Shown: piece by piece, positions 1-9,704 of the stretch
Layout: the number at the start of each line of letters is the position of its first letter
Position numbering within the stretch: position 1 is the first letter of the stretch
From: Phocoena phocoena
Lineage: Eukaryota; Chordata; Mammalia; Artiodactyla; Phocoenidae
Length of the DNA stretch: 64,000 bases
Direction: 5' to 3'
Assembly (NCBI RefSeq): GCF_963924675.1
Contig: NC_089231.1
Coordinates: forward strand, 70,297,691-70,361,690
The notes under the pieces: generated by a model
What the model saw: only the letters and a program-made list of their open reading frames with translations
Told to the model about the DNA's origin: nothing
The model's database searches: none
Position numbers and translations under genes: made by a program

Positions 1-100
1 CAACGAAGAGTAGCCCCCGCTCGCCACACCTAGAGAAAGCTCACGCACAGCAACAAAGACCCAATGCAGCCAAAAATTAACTAATTTTAAAAAAGAAAAG
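1..100 (+). mobile_element. CHR-type SINE (long form), 3' part only
   Basis: The window opens inside a long-form CHR-type SINE. The text 'agtagcccccgctcgcc' and the end 'gacccaatgcagccaaaaat' match the 3' halves of the long copies at 28979 and 47931. The tRNA-derived head lies outside the window. It appears to sit inside the MLT1-type LTR that follows. Confidence 0.85.
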
Positions 101-111
101 ACACCAGAGGG

Positions 112-144
<33 letters not shown>

Positions 145-371
145 TCTTTCTCTCACTCTCTCTTTCTCTCTTCATGTGCACACAAAAAAGAGGTCATGTA
201 AGCACACAGCAAGAAGGCAGCTGTCTAAAATCCAAGAGATGAGCCTGCTGGTACCCTGCTCACACCCTGATCTTGGACTTCCAGACTCCACAACTACAAG
301 AAAATGAATGTCTATTGTTTAAGCCCTCAGTCTATGGTATTTTGTTATGGCAGCCTGAGCAGACTACGACA
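101..371 (+). mobile_element. MLT1-type (MaLR) LTR, 3' part
   Basis: The region carries the conserved block 'cacagcaagaaggcagctgt', then 'gatcttggacttccagactc' and the terminal 'tctatggtattttgtta...gactacgaca'. These are typical of MLT1 LTRs of the mammalian apparent LTR retrotransposons (ERVL-MaLR). A TG-dinucleotide run interrupts it at 113-145. Confidence 0.75.
113..145. repeat. (TG)n microsatellite
   Basis: About 33 bases of nearly pure TG dinucleotide, followed by a CT-rich run. It has grown inside the MLT1-type LTR. Confidence 0.9.
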
Positions 372-503
372 CTGACTGATACACCCTCACTTTACAGACA
401 AGGAAACCAAAGTTCAGAGTCAAATATTCTTGACGGAGGTAGTGTGGTGACAACAAAATGGAGACCTTATTGACGCCAGATGGGTCAGCATTTGTTTTCT
501 GAC
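372..503 (-). repeat. Possible MIR fragment
   Basis: The text 'tttacagacaaggaaacc' resembles the reverse complement of the MIR core ('cattttacagatgaggaaac' class). The rest is too diverged to assign. Confidence 0.35.
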
Positions 504-1046
504 TGTGATGGTTAATTTTATGTGTCAACTTGACTAGGCTTAAGGGATGCCCAGACAGTTGGTCAAACATTATTTCTGGGTATATCTGTGAGGGTGTTTC
601 CAGAAGAGATTGGCATTTAAATCAATAGGTTGAGTAAAGATCGTCCTCACCAATGTAGGTGGGCATCACTCAATCCATCGAGGGCCCAAATAGAACAGAA
701 AGGAAGAGGAAGGGCAAATTCCCTCTCTCTGCCTGAGCCAGGATGTCCACCTTCTCCTGCCCTTGGACATCAGCCCTCATGGTTGTTGGGCCTTCAGATT
801 TGGACCTGGACTTACATCATTGGCTCCCCTGGTTCTCAGGCCTTTGGGTTTGGACTGGAACCATATTGCCAGCTTTCCTGGGCCTCTATCTTACAGACAG
901 CAGACTGTGGGACTTCTCGGCCTCCATAATCATGTGAGCCAATCCTTCATAATAAATCTCTTCTATCTATGTATCTATCTATCTATCTCTCTATCTATCT
1001 ATCTGACCTATTGGTTCTGTTTCTCTGGAGGACCCTGACTAATACA
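504..1046 (+). mobile_element. Solo LTR of ERVL class (MLT2-like)
   Basis: It begins 'tgtgatggttaattttatgt' and ends 'ccctgactaataca', the TG...CA form of an LTR. It is homologous along its length to the element at 50285-50911, sharing the gtgtcaacttga, aggccttt(g) and 'cctccataatcatgtgagcc' blocks. No perfect 5-bp TSD is visible (flanks ctgac and caggc). No internal retroviral sequence adjoins it, so it is a solo LTR. The exact subfamily is from memory. Confidence 0.75.
964..1004. repeat. (TCTA)n microsatellite
   Basis: Imperfect TCTA tetranucleotide array near the 3' end of the LTR, where consensus copies carry a short TA-rich run. Confidence 0.9.
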
Positions 1047-1599
1047 CAGGCTCTACTGATTACTGGTTGTATTTCTTTGGGCATGTGTCATGGGTCTGTC
1101 CCCAGCAAGCAGAATCTACCATGCAGGATGTTCAGCAGAAAGTGCTCTTGGGATTAGAACTCAAGCAAGAGGGGAGAAGGAAGCAGAATTGGGAAGAGGA
1201 AGAAGCTGAGCTGTGATGATGGTCCAACAAAGGTCTCAGCGGACCCCACGGGGAGCTCTGGAGCTGGGATGGCCTTTCAGAGCTGTCTCGAGTTGGGACA
1301 AGGGGTCAGGCCTTTATCTTCCTGCATCTATCAGTCATTGGATGTTAGTTGCCCCCAGAAGGGAGTAACCTTTGCTGAGTCAGCCTCCAAAGAAGGCACC
1401 ACTCCTGGAGTGAAGGAATAAATCCTTCCTTCCCTAAAGTGGATCTGGGCTGTGCATCCCAGCATCCAATACAGCAAGTTATTTAAACAGCCTGAACCGC
1501 AACCCTCAGCTGCAACATGGGGCAAGGAGTACGTACAGATTACTACTATGATGGAGATAATTTGTTGATACTTACGATATGCCAGGCCCCAGGTTACCA
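1047..1599. other. Unassigned intergenic sequence
   Basis: I see no gene, RNA or recognisable repeat in this stretch. Its short open frames have no recognisable protein content. Confidence 0.6.
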
Positions 1600-1720
1600 T
1601 GCACTTCAGCTCATAGGGATATTTGAGGACTGAATGAGGTAAAACATGTAAATGCTTAGAATAGCGCCTGGTACACTATTATTGTGATATATATTGTAAT
1701 AACTATTATCATATTAAATA
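1600..1720 (+). repeat. MIR SINE fragment, 3' part
   Basis: The text 'catgtaaatgcttagaatag' followed by 'cgcctggtacact' matches the 3' half of MIR, which reads acatgtaaagcgcttagaacagtgcc. The family is an old tRNA-derived mammalian SINE. Confidence 0.75.
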
Positions 1721-1799
1721 CCATGCACTTGCACAACTGCAGCCATCTTTTCACTGGTATCACAGTAGCGAGAAGGAGCTCTCAAAAAGGCCAGTATTG

Positions 1800-2360
1800 C
1801 TAGGTTACTCCCCTGCTCTGAACCCTTCCATAGATCCCTATTACCTTCTAGATAAAGCCCAAGCTCCTCCCATGACTTCAAAGGCTTTTGCTAATCTCTC
1901 CCCGTCTACTCCCCACACTTCCCCAGCCTCACAGCCAGGTGCATTTAATGACTTTCTATAAAACCTTATACCTCTAAGCCTTCTCACATGCCATTCCACC
2001 TGGACTACATCCCTGATCCCCTCCCCCATTTGGTGAATTCCAACTCCTTTCTCAAGACTCAGCTCAGGCATCACCTCCTTCAGAAAGCCTCCCTGTGCTT
2101 GAGGCTGGTCAGACACTTTCCCCCACATGCCACTGCCCCCCTGGGCTTGCTTCAATCGTGCTACCTGGATTCTGGTTATCTGTGTATGAGACTGTCTACC
2201 CCATTGGAGTTCCATGAGGCTGAGGCAGCAAGAGTATCTGTGGATTCCAAAAGAATTTTTCCAACAAAAACAAAAAAAAACACCTCTCAATTCCCAGCCC
2301 TCATCTGGGGAGGGGAAGGCTGGCACACAGTAGGTGGTCAGGAAACACTCAGTCGATGAA
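1800..2360 (+). mobile_element. L2 LINE, 3' end
   Basis: Landmarks of the L2 3' region are in order: 'ttctagataaagcccaagct', 'ctcaggcatcacctccttca' and, near the end, 'ggcacacagtaggtggtcag'. It is an old, inactive LINE remnant with no intact frame. Confidence 0.75.
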
Positions 2361-2589
2361 GGAATCTTCAGCCCAGCCCTTTCTAGGATAAGCGTGGGAA
2401 CTTTTCTGCATGTCTCGATGGAATCTACCTAGAAATCCAATTTGAAACCCCTGAAAATTGGCTGCAAATTTACTAACCCCTAGAGATGCAGATGAGTGAA
2501 ACATGGCAAATGGCTTCTATTGTCATCGGTAATGGCTGTTGTGTTTTGAATAAGCATTTTTATAACTTGCAGACTGGGCCACGGGCTCT

Positions 2590-2735
2590 TAAGACTTGGA
2601 AGTAAGAAGGTCTACCATCCAATGTCACTCCTGGCCCTTGCGGGCTGGGTGACCCTGAGAGAGTCACTTCCCTACTCAGAACCTCAGATTCTTCCCCCGT
2701 TAAATGAGAGCTGGAGATGAGCTGAGCTTTAAACA
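2590..2735 (+). repeat. MIR SINE fragment
   Basis: The block 'tgaccctgagagagtcactt' then 'ccctactcagaacctcag' matches the MIR core (gtgaccttgggcaagttacttaacctctctgagcctcag). Confidence 0.65.
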
Positions 2736-2829
2736 CAGACCTCCCGCCCCAAATAAACAAAACAAGCCAGCATGGTTTCTACAGCTCTGTAGCTCATCAA
2801 GCCTGAGACTCCTGCTTACTCCTGAGAAT

Positions 2830-3095
2830 GTTTTAGTGGTTCAACTCCTAAGTCCTGCACCTGGCACTCAACGCTGGCACCATCGGCCCCACCTTCCTCT
2901 CTTGGCCCATCTCCCAGTGCACCCCCTGCAGGCCCAGAGACATATGCCACCTCCCACTGCCCTCCATCCACACCCCCTCCGTGGTCCCCACTTATAGATA
3001 TTGTTCCTCCTCCCCACCCTACCCCCATGCTCTGGGCACCATGTGCCAGGTATTTGCCAGCTGGTGCTCAAAAAACACAGCACAATGATTATTTC
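2830..3095 (+). mobile_element. Probable L2 LINE fragment
   Basis: Diverged text with the spacing of L2: a 'cactcaacgctggcacc' block upstream and 'gccagctggtgctcaa' at the 3' end. Pyrimidine-rich drift makes the call weak. Confidence 0.4.
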
Positions 3096-3109
3096 ATTAC
3101 AGGCCAATT

Positions 3110-3400
3110 ACGGGTTGAACTGTGTCCCCCCCAAAGTATGTTGAAATCCTAATCCTTGGTACCTATGAATGGGACCTTATTTGGAAATGGGGTCTTCACA
3201 GATGATCAAATGAAGATGAGATCATTAGGGTTGGCCCTAAGCCAATAGGACTGTGTCCTTATAAAAGGGGAAATTCGGACTGACGAGCATATCGGGAAGA
3301 TGATGTGAAGACACAGGGAGAAGTCTATCTACAAGCCAAGGAACGCCCAAGGCCACCAGAAGCTAGAGGAGAGTGATAGGCCAGGCCTCACTCTGTAGAT
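3110..3400 (+). mobile_element. MLT1C-like LTR, 5' two thirds
   Basis: It opens 'gggttgaactgtgtcccccc' and continues with 'gaccttatttggaaatgggg', 'tgtccttataaaaggggaaa' and 'gaagacacagggagaagtct', a diagnostic MLT1C order. The 3' third, with its polyadenylation region, is missing. Confidence 0.75.
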
Positions 3401-3439
3401 GACATCAACCCACCCAGCCATGGGGGAGGAGAGGAAGGA

Positions 3440-3528
3440 ACACTGGATCCAGGTTCTGGGCCTGGCTCTGCATGGACTGAGTGTCCTTGGGTAAGTCACT
3501 TCCCCCTCTGGGCCTCAGTGTCCCTACT
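3440..3528 (+). repeat. MIR SINE fragment
   Basis: The text 'tccttgggtaagtcacttcc' followed by 'ctctgggcctcagtgtcc' is the MIR core. Confidence 0.7.
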
Positions 3529-4196
3529 ATAGACTGAATGTATGTTCATGTCCCTCCAAATTCATAAGTTGAAGCCCTAACCCCCAATGAGATGGTGTCT
3601 GGAGGTGGGCCTTTGGGAGGTGATTAGGTCATGAGGGTGGAGCCCCCATGAATGGGATTAGTGTCCTTAGAAGACAAGACTTGAGGAAGGGTGAGTTTTG
3701 ACAGGGCGAGAGAGAGTCATGGACATATACACACTAACAAACGTAGTAAGGTAGATAGCTAGGGGGAAGCAGCCGCAAGGCACAGGGATATTAGCTCGGG
3801 GCTTTGGGACAGCCTGGAGGGGTGGGATGGGGAGAGTGGGAGGGAGGGAGACGCAAGAGGGAAGACATATGGGAACATATGTATATGTATAGCTGATTCA
3901 CTTTGTTATAAAGCAGAAACTAACACACCATTGTAAAGCAATTATACCCCAATAAAGATGTTTAAAAAAAAAAAAGAAGACAAGACTTGAGAGAGATGAT
4001 GACTCTCTCGACCATGTGAGGACACAGCAACAAGGCAGCTGTCTACAAGCCAGGAAGTGGGCCCTCATCAAACACCAAATCTACCAGCACTTTGATCTAG
4101 GACTTCCCAGCCTCCAGAACTATGGGAAATACGTGTCTGTTGTTTAAGCTACCCTGTCCATGGTATTAGTTATAACAGCCCAAACTGACTAAGACA
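3529..4196 (+). mobile_element. MLT1-type LTR split by an L1 insertion
   Basis: The LTR runs 3529-3685 and resumes at 3975-4196. The first part carries 'ggaggtgggcctttgggagg' and 'tgattaggtcatgagggtgg'. The second carries 'gatctaggacttcccagcct' and the terminal 'gactaagaca'. The break is filled by an L1 3' end with a perfect TSD. Confidence 0.8.
3686..3974 (+). mobile_element. L1 LINE 3' end (5'-truncated) with a 17-bp TSD
   Basis: The body carries 'gattcactttgttataaagc', 'agaaactaacacaccattgt' and 'ccccaataaagatg' before an A-tail at about 3963-3975. These are hallmarks of the L1 3' UTR of cetartiodactyls. The flanks are identical over 17 bases: agaagacaagacttgag at 3669-3685 and 3975-3991. 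This shows target-primed reverse transcription into an older MLT1 LTR. Confidence 0.9.
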
Positions 4197-4259
4197 GTCA
4201 CCATCTATAACATGGGCCAGGAGCACTATAGAATTTCAAAAGGCCCTTCCTGCTCTAAG

Positions 4260-4480
4260 ACTGGGCATTTCTACTGCATGAGCACCTACTATATACAAGA
4301 CACTTGGCTAGGTTCTGCAGAGAGGAGAAAGGAGAATCAAACACTCATCTACCCATTCAATGTTCCCCCAAGTACCCACTTTGTACCAGGCACCGTGCCA
4401 GGCGGGGGGAGAGGATGATGACCAAGACAGATGCAGCCCCTGTCCTGGTGGCACTCAGTCTAGGGTTTCACAGACATGCA
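4260..4480 (-). mobile_element. L2 LINE 3' end (antisense)
   Basis: The text 'tgagcacctactatatacaa' and 'ctttgtaccaggcaccgtgc' are two overlapping matches to the reverse complement of the L2 terminus, followed by 'cagcccctgtcctggtggca'. It may be two fragments back to back. Confidence 0.65.
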
Positions 4481-5099
4481 GCCTGTCTCTGCATCACCAA
4501 ATGCCGGAGGGGCAGGCAGGGATGAGTTCACGGCAAGGCTCTCTGTGAGCCAGACTGCATCAGTGGGACCTCCATGCACAAGTGGGCCATGAGCCCCCCG
4601 GGAGCTAAACACTTGCTTGTGAGGCTGGCTCTGTGATGATCAAAATGGAAACACGTCCGGCTCCCCCAGTGGAGCGGACATGGGCCTGTCCACCTGCCTA
4701 TCAGTCTGTCTGTCTGGAGGGGCGGGTGAGGCCGAGCCCCGACCCCGGGTGCCCCAGCACCGCAGCCCCTGGCTTTAGCACAGGAGGCCCGGCCAGCCAG
4801 CCAGCCAGACCGATCCACCGCCTCGTAGGTCAGCAGAGCCGTGACCTGAGGGCTTCTCATCTCCAGCGGCTCTGCAGTCGGTAATTGCCCTGCCACCTGC
4901 AGCCTCTGGGCCGGAATCAATTTTATCCACTCCATGCTCCAGCAGACAGTGTCCTCCGCTTCCCACCGCCCTGAAAATACTGCCTCTGGGGGTTCCGGGG
5001 ATGAGGGAATGGTCTGGCCACCACCTCCCAGTCAGGCCAGTGTGAATCCCCAGTCTGTATCTGTTACAAAACTCTTGTCTGGGTTATTGATAGTCATAG
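4481..5099. other. Unassigned GC-rich sequence
   Basis: No repeat or gene is recognised. Around 4830-4990 the text is repeat-free and contains 'cagtcggtaattgccctgcc' and 'ggccggaatcaattttatcc', AT-rich motifs in GC-rich surroundings. That part could be a conserved element, but this is only an impression from composition. Confidence 0.4.
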
Positions 5100-5305
5100 T
5101 AAACAGTCATAATTACCAAGCACTCACAGAGGGCTGGGTCCACACTCAGCTCATACAAGGCTCAGCCTTCATTCCGTCCTCACAGCAACCATAGAGGCAG
5201 GAACAAATATCCCCACTGAACAGATGAAGAGACTGAGGTTCAGAGAGTAAATGGTGTCACTGGATTCCAGCCCAGTTCTGTGTGGCTCCAAAGCTTCTTG
5301 TCCTA
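5100..5305 (-). repeat. MIR SINE (antisense)
   Basis: The reverse-strand MIR core is clear: 'gaacagatgaagagactgag' and 'gttcagagagtaaatgg', preceded by a diverged 'tcctcacagcaaccatagag'. Confidence 0.8.
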
Positions 5306-5439
5306 ATGGGGAGCCAGGGAGGTGCACTGCAGGTAGGGGGGCATTCCAAGGTCCTGACTCAAGAAGTGGGGCATGTGCCAGGGTGATGCCTGAAGATTCT
5401 CAGACCTGGAGGCAAGAAGCCCTTCTTTGTATTGCTTTT

Positions 5440-5535
5440 CAAGATGGGGCTGTGTGACCTCCATCAAATGGCTTCACCTCTCTGAGCCTTAGTTGCCTTA
5501 TTGGTAACAGAGGCTGAAAGGCTATGGGAGCTGGG
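5440..5535 (+). repeat. MIR SINE fragment
   Basis: The text 'ctgtgtgacctccatcaaat' followed by 'cacctctctgagccttag' is the MIR core. Confidence 0.7.
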
Positions 5536-5859
5536 GCAGGCCTGGGGGGGGGCAATTTCTAAACTGGAACCTCCGCCTCCCTCTGCCTGACAGTTTAATG
5601 GTTCCTTCTGGTTCCCTCTGCTGCCCTCACAGGTTTCAGCAGGACAAAGGGAAACTATGCTTTGTGTTCAGGCTCCAGAGAAAAGTTCACTGGGACAGAG
5701 GCCCAGGGACTCCCGGCCGTGTGCCCTGGTGCCTGGCATCTGAGGGCAAGAGAGGTGCTGTGTGTCTCCAGGTCCAGAGCCCTGCACAGTACTGGGGTGT
5801 GGGGAGTTGGGGGGGGCTCTTCATGGTGAACTCAGAGGCCAATGTCAGCCCAGCTATGT
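5536..5859. other. Unassigned sequence
   Basis: No recognisable gene or repeat. Short G-runs (for example near 5545 and 5810) are the only visible structure. Confidence 0.5.
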
Positions 5860-6085
5860 CTAGGAAGCATCTTCCATGTGCTTGCTCCACCCCCATTTAA
5901 TCTCACAGCAACCTCGAGGGCAAGTGTGATTATCCCATTGTACAGATGAGTAAACTGAGGTTCAAAGGCATTGAATGACCTGCCCAAGTCACCAAAGAAA
6001 GCAATAGCCTGGCTAGGATTAGAACTCAAATCCGTTTGATTCCAGGGTCATTATTCTCCACAGCTCTGCACCCTCACTCAAGCCT
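5860..6085 (-). repeat. MIR SINE (antisense)
   Basis: A near full-length reverse MIR: 'aatctcacagcaacctcgag', 'ttgtacagatgagtaaactg' and 'gattagaactcaaatccg'. Confidence 0.85.
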
Positions 6086-6194
6086 AAGACGACTGACTAC
6101 CAAATCCTGATCACCAATTTCTACATCCCCCATGGAAGGTTGAAGGCAAAAAAAGCACCAGCTTCAGAGTCACACAGAGCTGGTTCTTAATTAT

Positions 6195-7256
6195 CAACAC
6201 TAAAAGCATAAGCAACAAAAGGAAAAATAGAGACTTGGACTTCCACCAAAGTTTTAAACTGCTGCAAACAATACCGTAAAGAAAGTGAAAAGACAACTTG
6301 CAAAATGGAAGAAAATATCTGCAAATCATATATCAGATAAGGTATTTGTATCCAGAATATATAAAGAACTACAACAACTCAATAATAGACAATCCGATTT
6401 TTTTAAATGGACAAAGGATCGGAATAGACATTTCTCCAAAGAAGATATACAAATGGCCAGTAAGCGCATGAAAAAATGCTTGACATCATTAGCCATCAGG
6501 GAAATGCAAATCAAAACCACAATGAGATACCACTTCACACCCACAAGGATGACTAGAATCAAAAAGTCATATAGTAACGAGGGTTGGCTAGAATGTGGAA
6601 AAACAATGAAAACCCTCATCTACTGTGGGCAGGAATGTAAAATGGTGCAGCCACTTTGAAAACAGTCTAGCAGTTCCTCAAATGATTAAACATCATGTTC
6701 CCATATGACCCAGCAATTTCACTCTTAGGTATTTACCCAAAGGAACTGAAAACATATATCCACACCAATATTCCACAAATGTACATAGCAGCACTATTCA
6801 CGAGTCAAAAAGTGGAAACGACCCAAACGTCCATCAACAGATGAGTGGATACACAAAAGTGATATATCCATACAATGGAATATTATTCAGCAACGAAGAG
6901 GAAGTACTTACACAGGCTACAACAGGGATGAACTTTGAAAACACCACGCTAAGTGAAATAATCCAGTTACAAAAGGTCACATGTTGTAGGATGCCACTTA
7001 TATGAAATGTCCAGAATAGGTAAACCTATTGAGACAGAAAGGTTAGTGGTTACCAGGAGCTGGGGGGGGGCAGAGGAATTAAGAGTGCGAACAGGTATGT
7101 GGTTTCTTGGTGGGAGAGGGAGGGGGTAGTTAAAATGTTCTAATATTGAATTGCCGTGATAATTGCACAACTGTGAAGAGACTAAAAACCACTGAAATGT
7201 ACGCTTTGAACGTGTGCATTTTATAGTAGGTGAGTTATATCTCAATAAAGCTGTAA
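6195..7256 (+). mobile_element. L1 LINE remnant: end of ORF2 plus 3' UTR
   Basis: The text 'aacactaaaagcataagcaa' to 'gagttatatctcaataaagc' covers the last part of L1 ORF2 and its 3' UTR. A frame at 6285-6659 still reads as the ORF2 C-terminal region, including [12 protein letters not shown], but it then meets stops and the reading is lost. The 3' UTR shows 'ccaggagctgg' and a G-run, and ends without a clean A-tail. The age fits an old mammalian L1 (L1M class). It encodes nothing functional, and the reverse transcriptase and endonuclease domains are absent. Confidence 0.85.
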
Positions 7257-7430
7257 GGAAAAAACTCCATCTTTAGCAACCCCCAGAGCTGTGTGACCTC
7301 GGAATAAAGACTTCCCAGCTCCAAGCCTCTGTTTCCTTCTCTGTGAAATGGGCAAATAATCCCAACACCACCTTACGTGGAAATCAAGAAGAGAGGGGCT
7401 GGGGACCAGCACACAGTAGGTGTTCACCCT
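7257..7430 (+). repeat. MIR SINE
   Basis: The text 'agagctgtgtgacctcggaa', 'tttccttctctgtgaaatgg' and the 3' 'cacacagtaggtgttcac' are all in MIR order. It abuts the CpG island. Confidence 0.8.
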
Positions 7431-7479
7431 GCAGGAGGTTCCCTCCCCAGAGTGGGAGGCCACAGGGTCGACCCGGCAG

Positions 7480-7860
7480 AGTTCACCGCACGAGGTCCAG
7501 CCTGGCCCTGGCGGCGGGTCTCCGGACAGAGGAGGATGTTCATTGCTCATGACATAATTTAGATGGATGGCTCAGGCCATCCGTCAGGCTGGGAGCGGGC
7601 GGCCCGCGAAGAGGCCGTGGGGGAGCCCATTACCGTACACGTGTTAACAGCGCATCCTTTGTACCGACAGCCGCGCGGGCGCGGGCAAGGGCCGCTCCCC
7701 ACATTGTCTGCGCGCCGCGGCCCCGCCGTGATGATGAATGGGCCGCGCGCTCCCGGCCGCCCCCGCCCGGGTACAGCGGGCCGAGGGTGACACTGCGTGG
7801 CCACGCTGGAAACTGCAGGGCCACCTGGCCCGGAGCAGAGGGCACGGAGAGTAGCGCGAC
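7480..7860. promoter_or_regulatory. Isolated CpG island
   Basis: By hand count, 7561-7860 holds about 37 CpG dinucleotides in 300 bases. It is strongly GC-rich (for example 'gcgcgccgcggccccgccgt' at 7710) in a window otherwise poor in CpG. It is repeat-free and flanked by MIR fragments. It contains an E-box (cacgtg) and 'gttaac' near 7640. No exon, TATA box or start site can be tied to it. It could be an orphan CpG island acting as an enhancer or alternative promoter, or the first exon of an unrecognised noncoding RNA. Confidence 0.6.
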
Positions 7861-7894
7861 TGGCCCCTTCCTTCAGTGCTCGAGAGACACTGTA

Positions 7895-7970
7895 TGCTCA
7901 AGAGGCACTTAGGACAGAGCCTGGCACATAGTAGGCCCTCAAGAAACCTTGATGATAATTATCATTACCT
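7895..7970 (+). repeat. MIR or L2 3'-end fragment
   Basis: The text 'gcctggcacatagtaggccc' followed by 'tcaagaaaccttgatgataa' is the common 3' end of MIR and L2. The short length does not separate the two. Confidence 0.65.
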
Positions 7971-7984
7971 TTATTTTCAGACAC

Positions 7985-8205
7985 AACCAAGTTCAAAAAC
8001 TGGATAGGTTTGCCAGGTAAAATACAGGATACTTCGTTAAATTTGAATTTCAGAGAAATGGCAAATACTTTTTCAGTATAAGTTATGTCCGAAATATTTC
8101 ACGAGATATACTTAGACTTCAAAAAAATCATTCATTGTTTATCTGAAATTCAAATTTAACTGGGAGCCCAGCTTTGCTTACTTTCGTTTTTGTAAATCCG
8201 GCAAC
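7985..8205. repeat. Long palindromic element (probable DNA-transposon MITE)
   Basis: The left arm, around 8037-8110, reads 'gttaaatttgaatttcagag'. The right arm, around 8125-8162, reads 'tatctgaaattcaaatttaa', its near reverse complement. The inner arms also pair (agtataagttatgtcc against agatatacttagact). This is the structure of an old internally palindromic DNA transposon; I do not name the family. Confidence 0.65.
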
Positions 8206-8350
8206 TCTATAACTGGGTGACTTTAGACACAACATTTCACCTCTCTGTGCTTTTGTAAAATAAAGTGATCATCTATTCCTGGACTTATATAATGATACCA
8301 ACAGGATTGTTGTTTGGATTAAATGAGATGACATTTAAAAGAATGTAAAG
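8206..8350 (+). repeat. MIR SINE
   Basis: The text 'ctgggtgactttagacacaa' through 'tggattaaatgagatgacat' follows MIR order. Confidence 0.75.
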
Positions 8351-8519
8351 AGAATCAAGGTCAAAGCTAGCGGGGTTAAAGTTCTCATGTTCACACACAA
8401 TTCGTTGAGTTTAGGGAAGAAATGGCCAAACGTTAATGGAGGAGTCTAACAACCACTAAGGTTTAAACGTGAACAAGCAAGACAACGCTTGTGCCTCTGC
8501 ATGTGCAGTGCAGGCACTT

Positions 8520-8680
8520 AGGTCACCCTCCGGACCTAACTCCTGTTGGCCCTTCAGGACTCAGCCTACTGAAGGCTCTCTCTGACTCTCTCCTTCCCTG
8601 TTTGTAAGCCCATTCGCAGGCTTCCTTGGAGAGGCATAAGACGCTGGAGTGCAGTAGGTACTCAACAGAATGGGCGAATA
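8520..8680 (+). mobile_element. Probable L2 fragment
   Basis: The text 'cttcaggactcagcctactg' and the terminal 'gtgcagtaggtactcaacag' fit a degraded L2 3' end. Confidence 0.45.
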
Positions 8681-8839
8681 TATACATAGTAGCTCAAGGC
8701 TCAGAGACTATTATCTTATACCTTGTGACATGGCAATAACCAAAATGTAAGTGCCGGAGGGTGGAGTGCGGTCTGCTCTGCTCCCTTGCTGTAGCCCCAG
8801 CATCCAAATCAACAAGATTTGTTGAATTAATCTGGATTG

Positions 8840-9050
8840 CACTGTACATAGGGCCCTCTGCCAAACACTTTAGCTAGACACATTCTCAACAATTAACTTC
8901 TCACAAGCCAGTGAAGCGGATGCTTTTAGTATGCCCATTCTACAGATGAAGAAGCTGAGGCACAGAGAAGTCAAGTAAAGCCCTTTGCCCAAGATGACAC
9001 AGCTGCACGTGGAGAAACCACACCTAAACCAGGGCACTGCACTGGCTCGA
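8840..9050 (-). repeat. MIR SINE (antisense)
   Basis: The reverse core 'cattctacagatgaagaagc' followed by 'tgaggcacagagaagtcaag' and 'gatgacacagctgc' is unmistakable MIR. Confidence 0.85.
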
Positions 9051-9109
9051 GTGCCCACAGTTCACCGCGGCTCCAGTCAGGGGCTTGAGTGGGGCAGTCC
9101 ACTCTGGGC

Positions 9110-9260
9110 ATGAACACCGGTTCTAAACTTCTCCAGAGAGTGACCTCAGAAAGTCTCTTCTCTTCTCTGAGTTCCAATTCCTTCCATTCGTAAAGTGGAG
9201 TGAATGAACTTAACATTCATTGGAAACGCACACAGCTGGTGCTCAATAATTGATGGTCTC
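9110..9260 (+). repeat. MIR SINE
   Basis: The core 'gtgacctcagaaagtctctt' leads to the 3' end 'cagctggtgctcaataattg'. Confidence 0.75.
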
Positions 9261-9704
9261 CCCGGTGGTCGAAAAAGCCATGGTAAGGGGATGAGAGAGC
9301 AGCCTCTTAGCACTGCCTATTCGCTCCACTTCTGGGACAAAAGAAGATCTTGTGGTTGCTAATTCCTCCTAGAGACAGAAAAATAGCTGGGGAGACTTCC
9401 AGTAAGATTTTCTCCAGAAATGGGTGTCCTTGGCAGGCAAGAGGGCAGGGGAGTGACTCTAAGAGCCCCAGTGGAGGCTGGGATAGGAGACAGGAGTGAG
9501 GCAGGGAATTCTTCAGGACCTAAGGAAGCCTCCTCCCCACACAAAGGTCAAAGGGAGAGGGATGGAATGGGGGTGCTTTGGGCACTTTGAGGTATAGTGG
9601 GGTGACATCCTGTCTGAATCAGGATTCTCTCCACCAGATCCTGCCCACCACCACCCAATTTCTGCCAGTTTGCTTGTCCACCAAAAGTTTCACTGGTTCC
9701 CTAC
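9261..9704. other. Unassigned sequence
   Basis: No gene or repeat recognised. Confidence 0.5.

Noticed and set aside
113..145. Short direct repeats suggestive of a CRISPR array
   Set aside because: Simple dinucleotide repeat in mammalian DNA; no spacer structure, here or at the other microsatellites.
6285..6659. A 124-residue frame as a host gene
   Set aside because: It is the decayed C-terminus of L1 ORF2.
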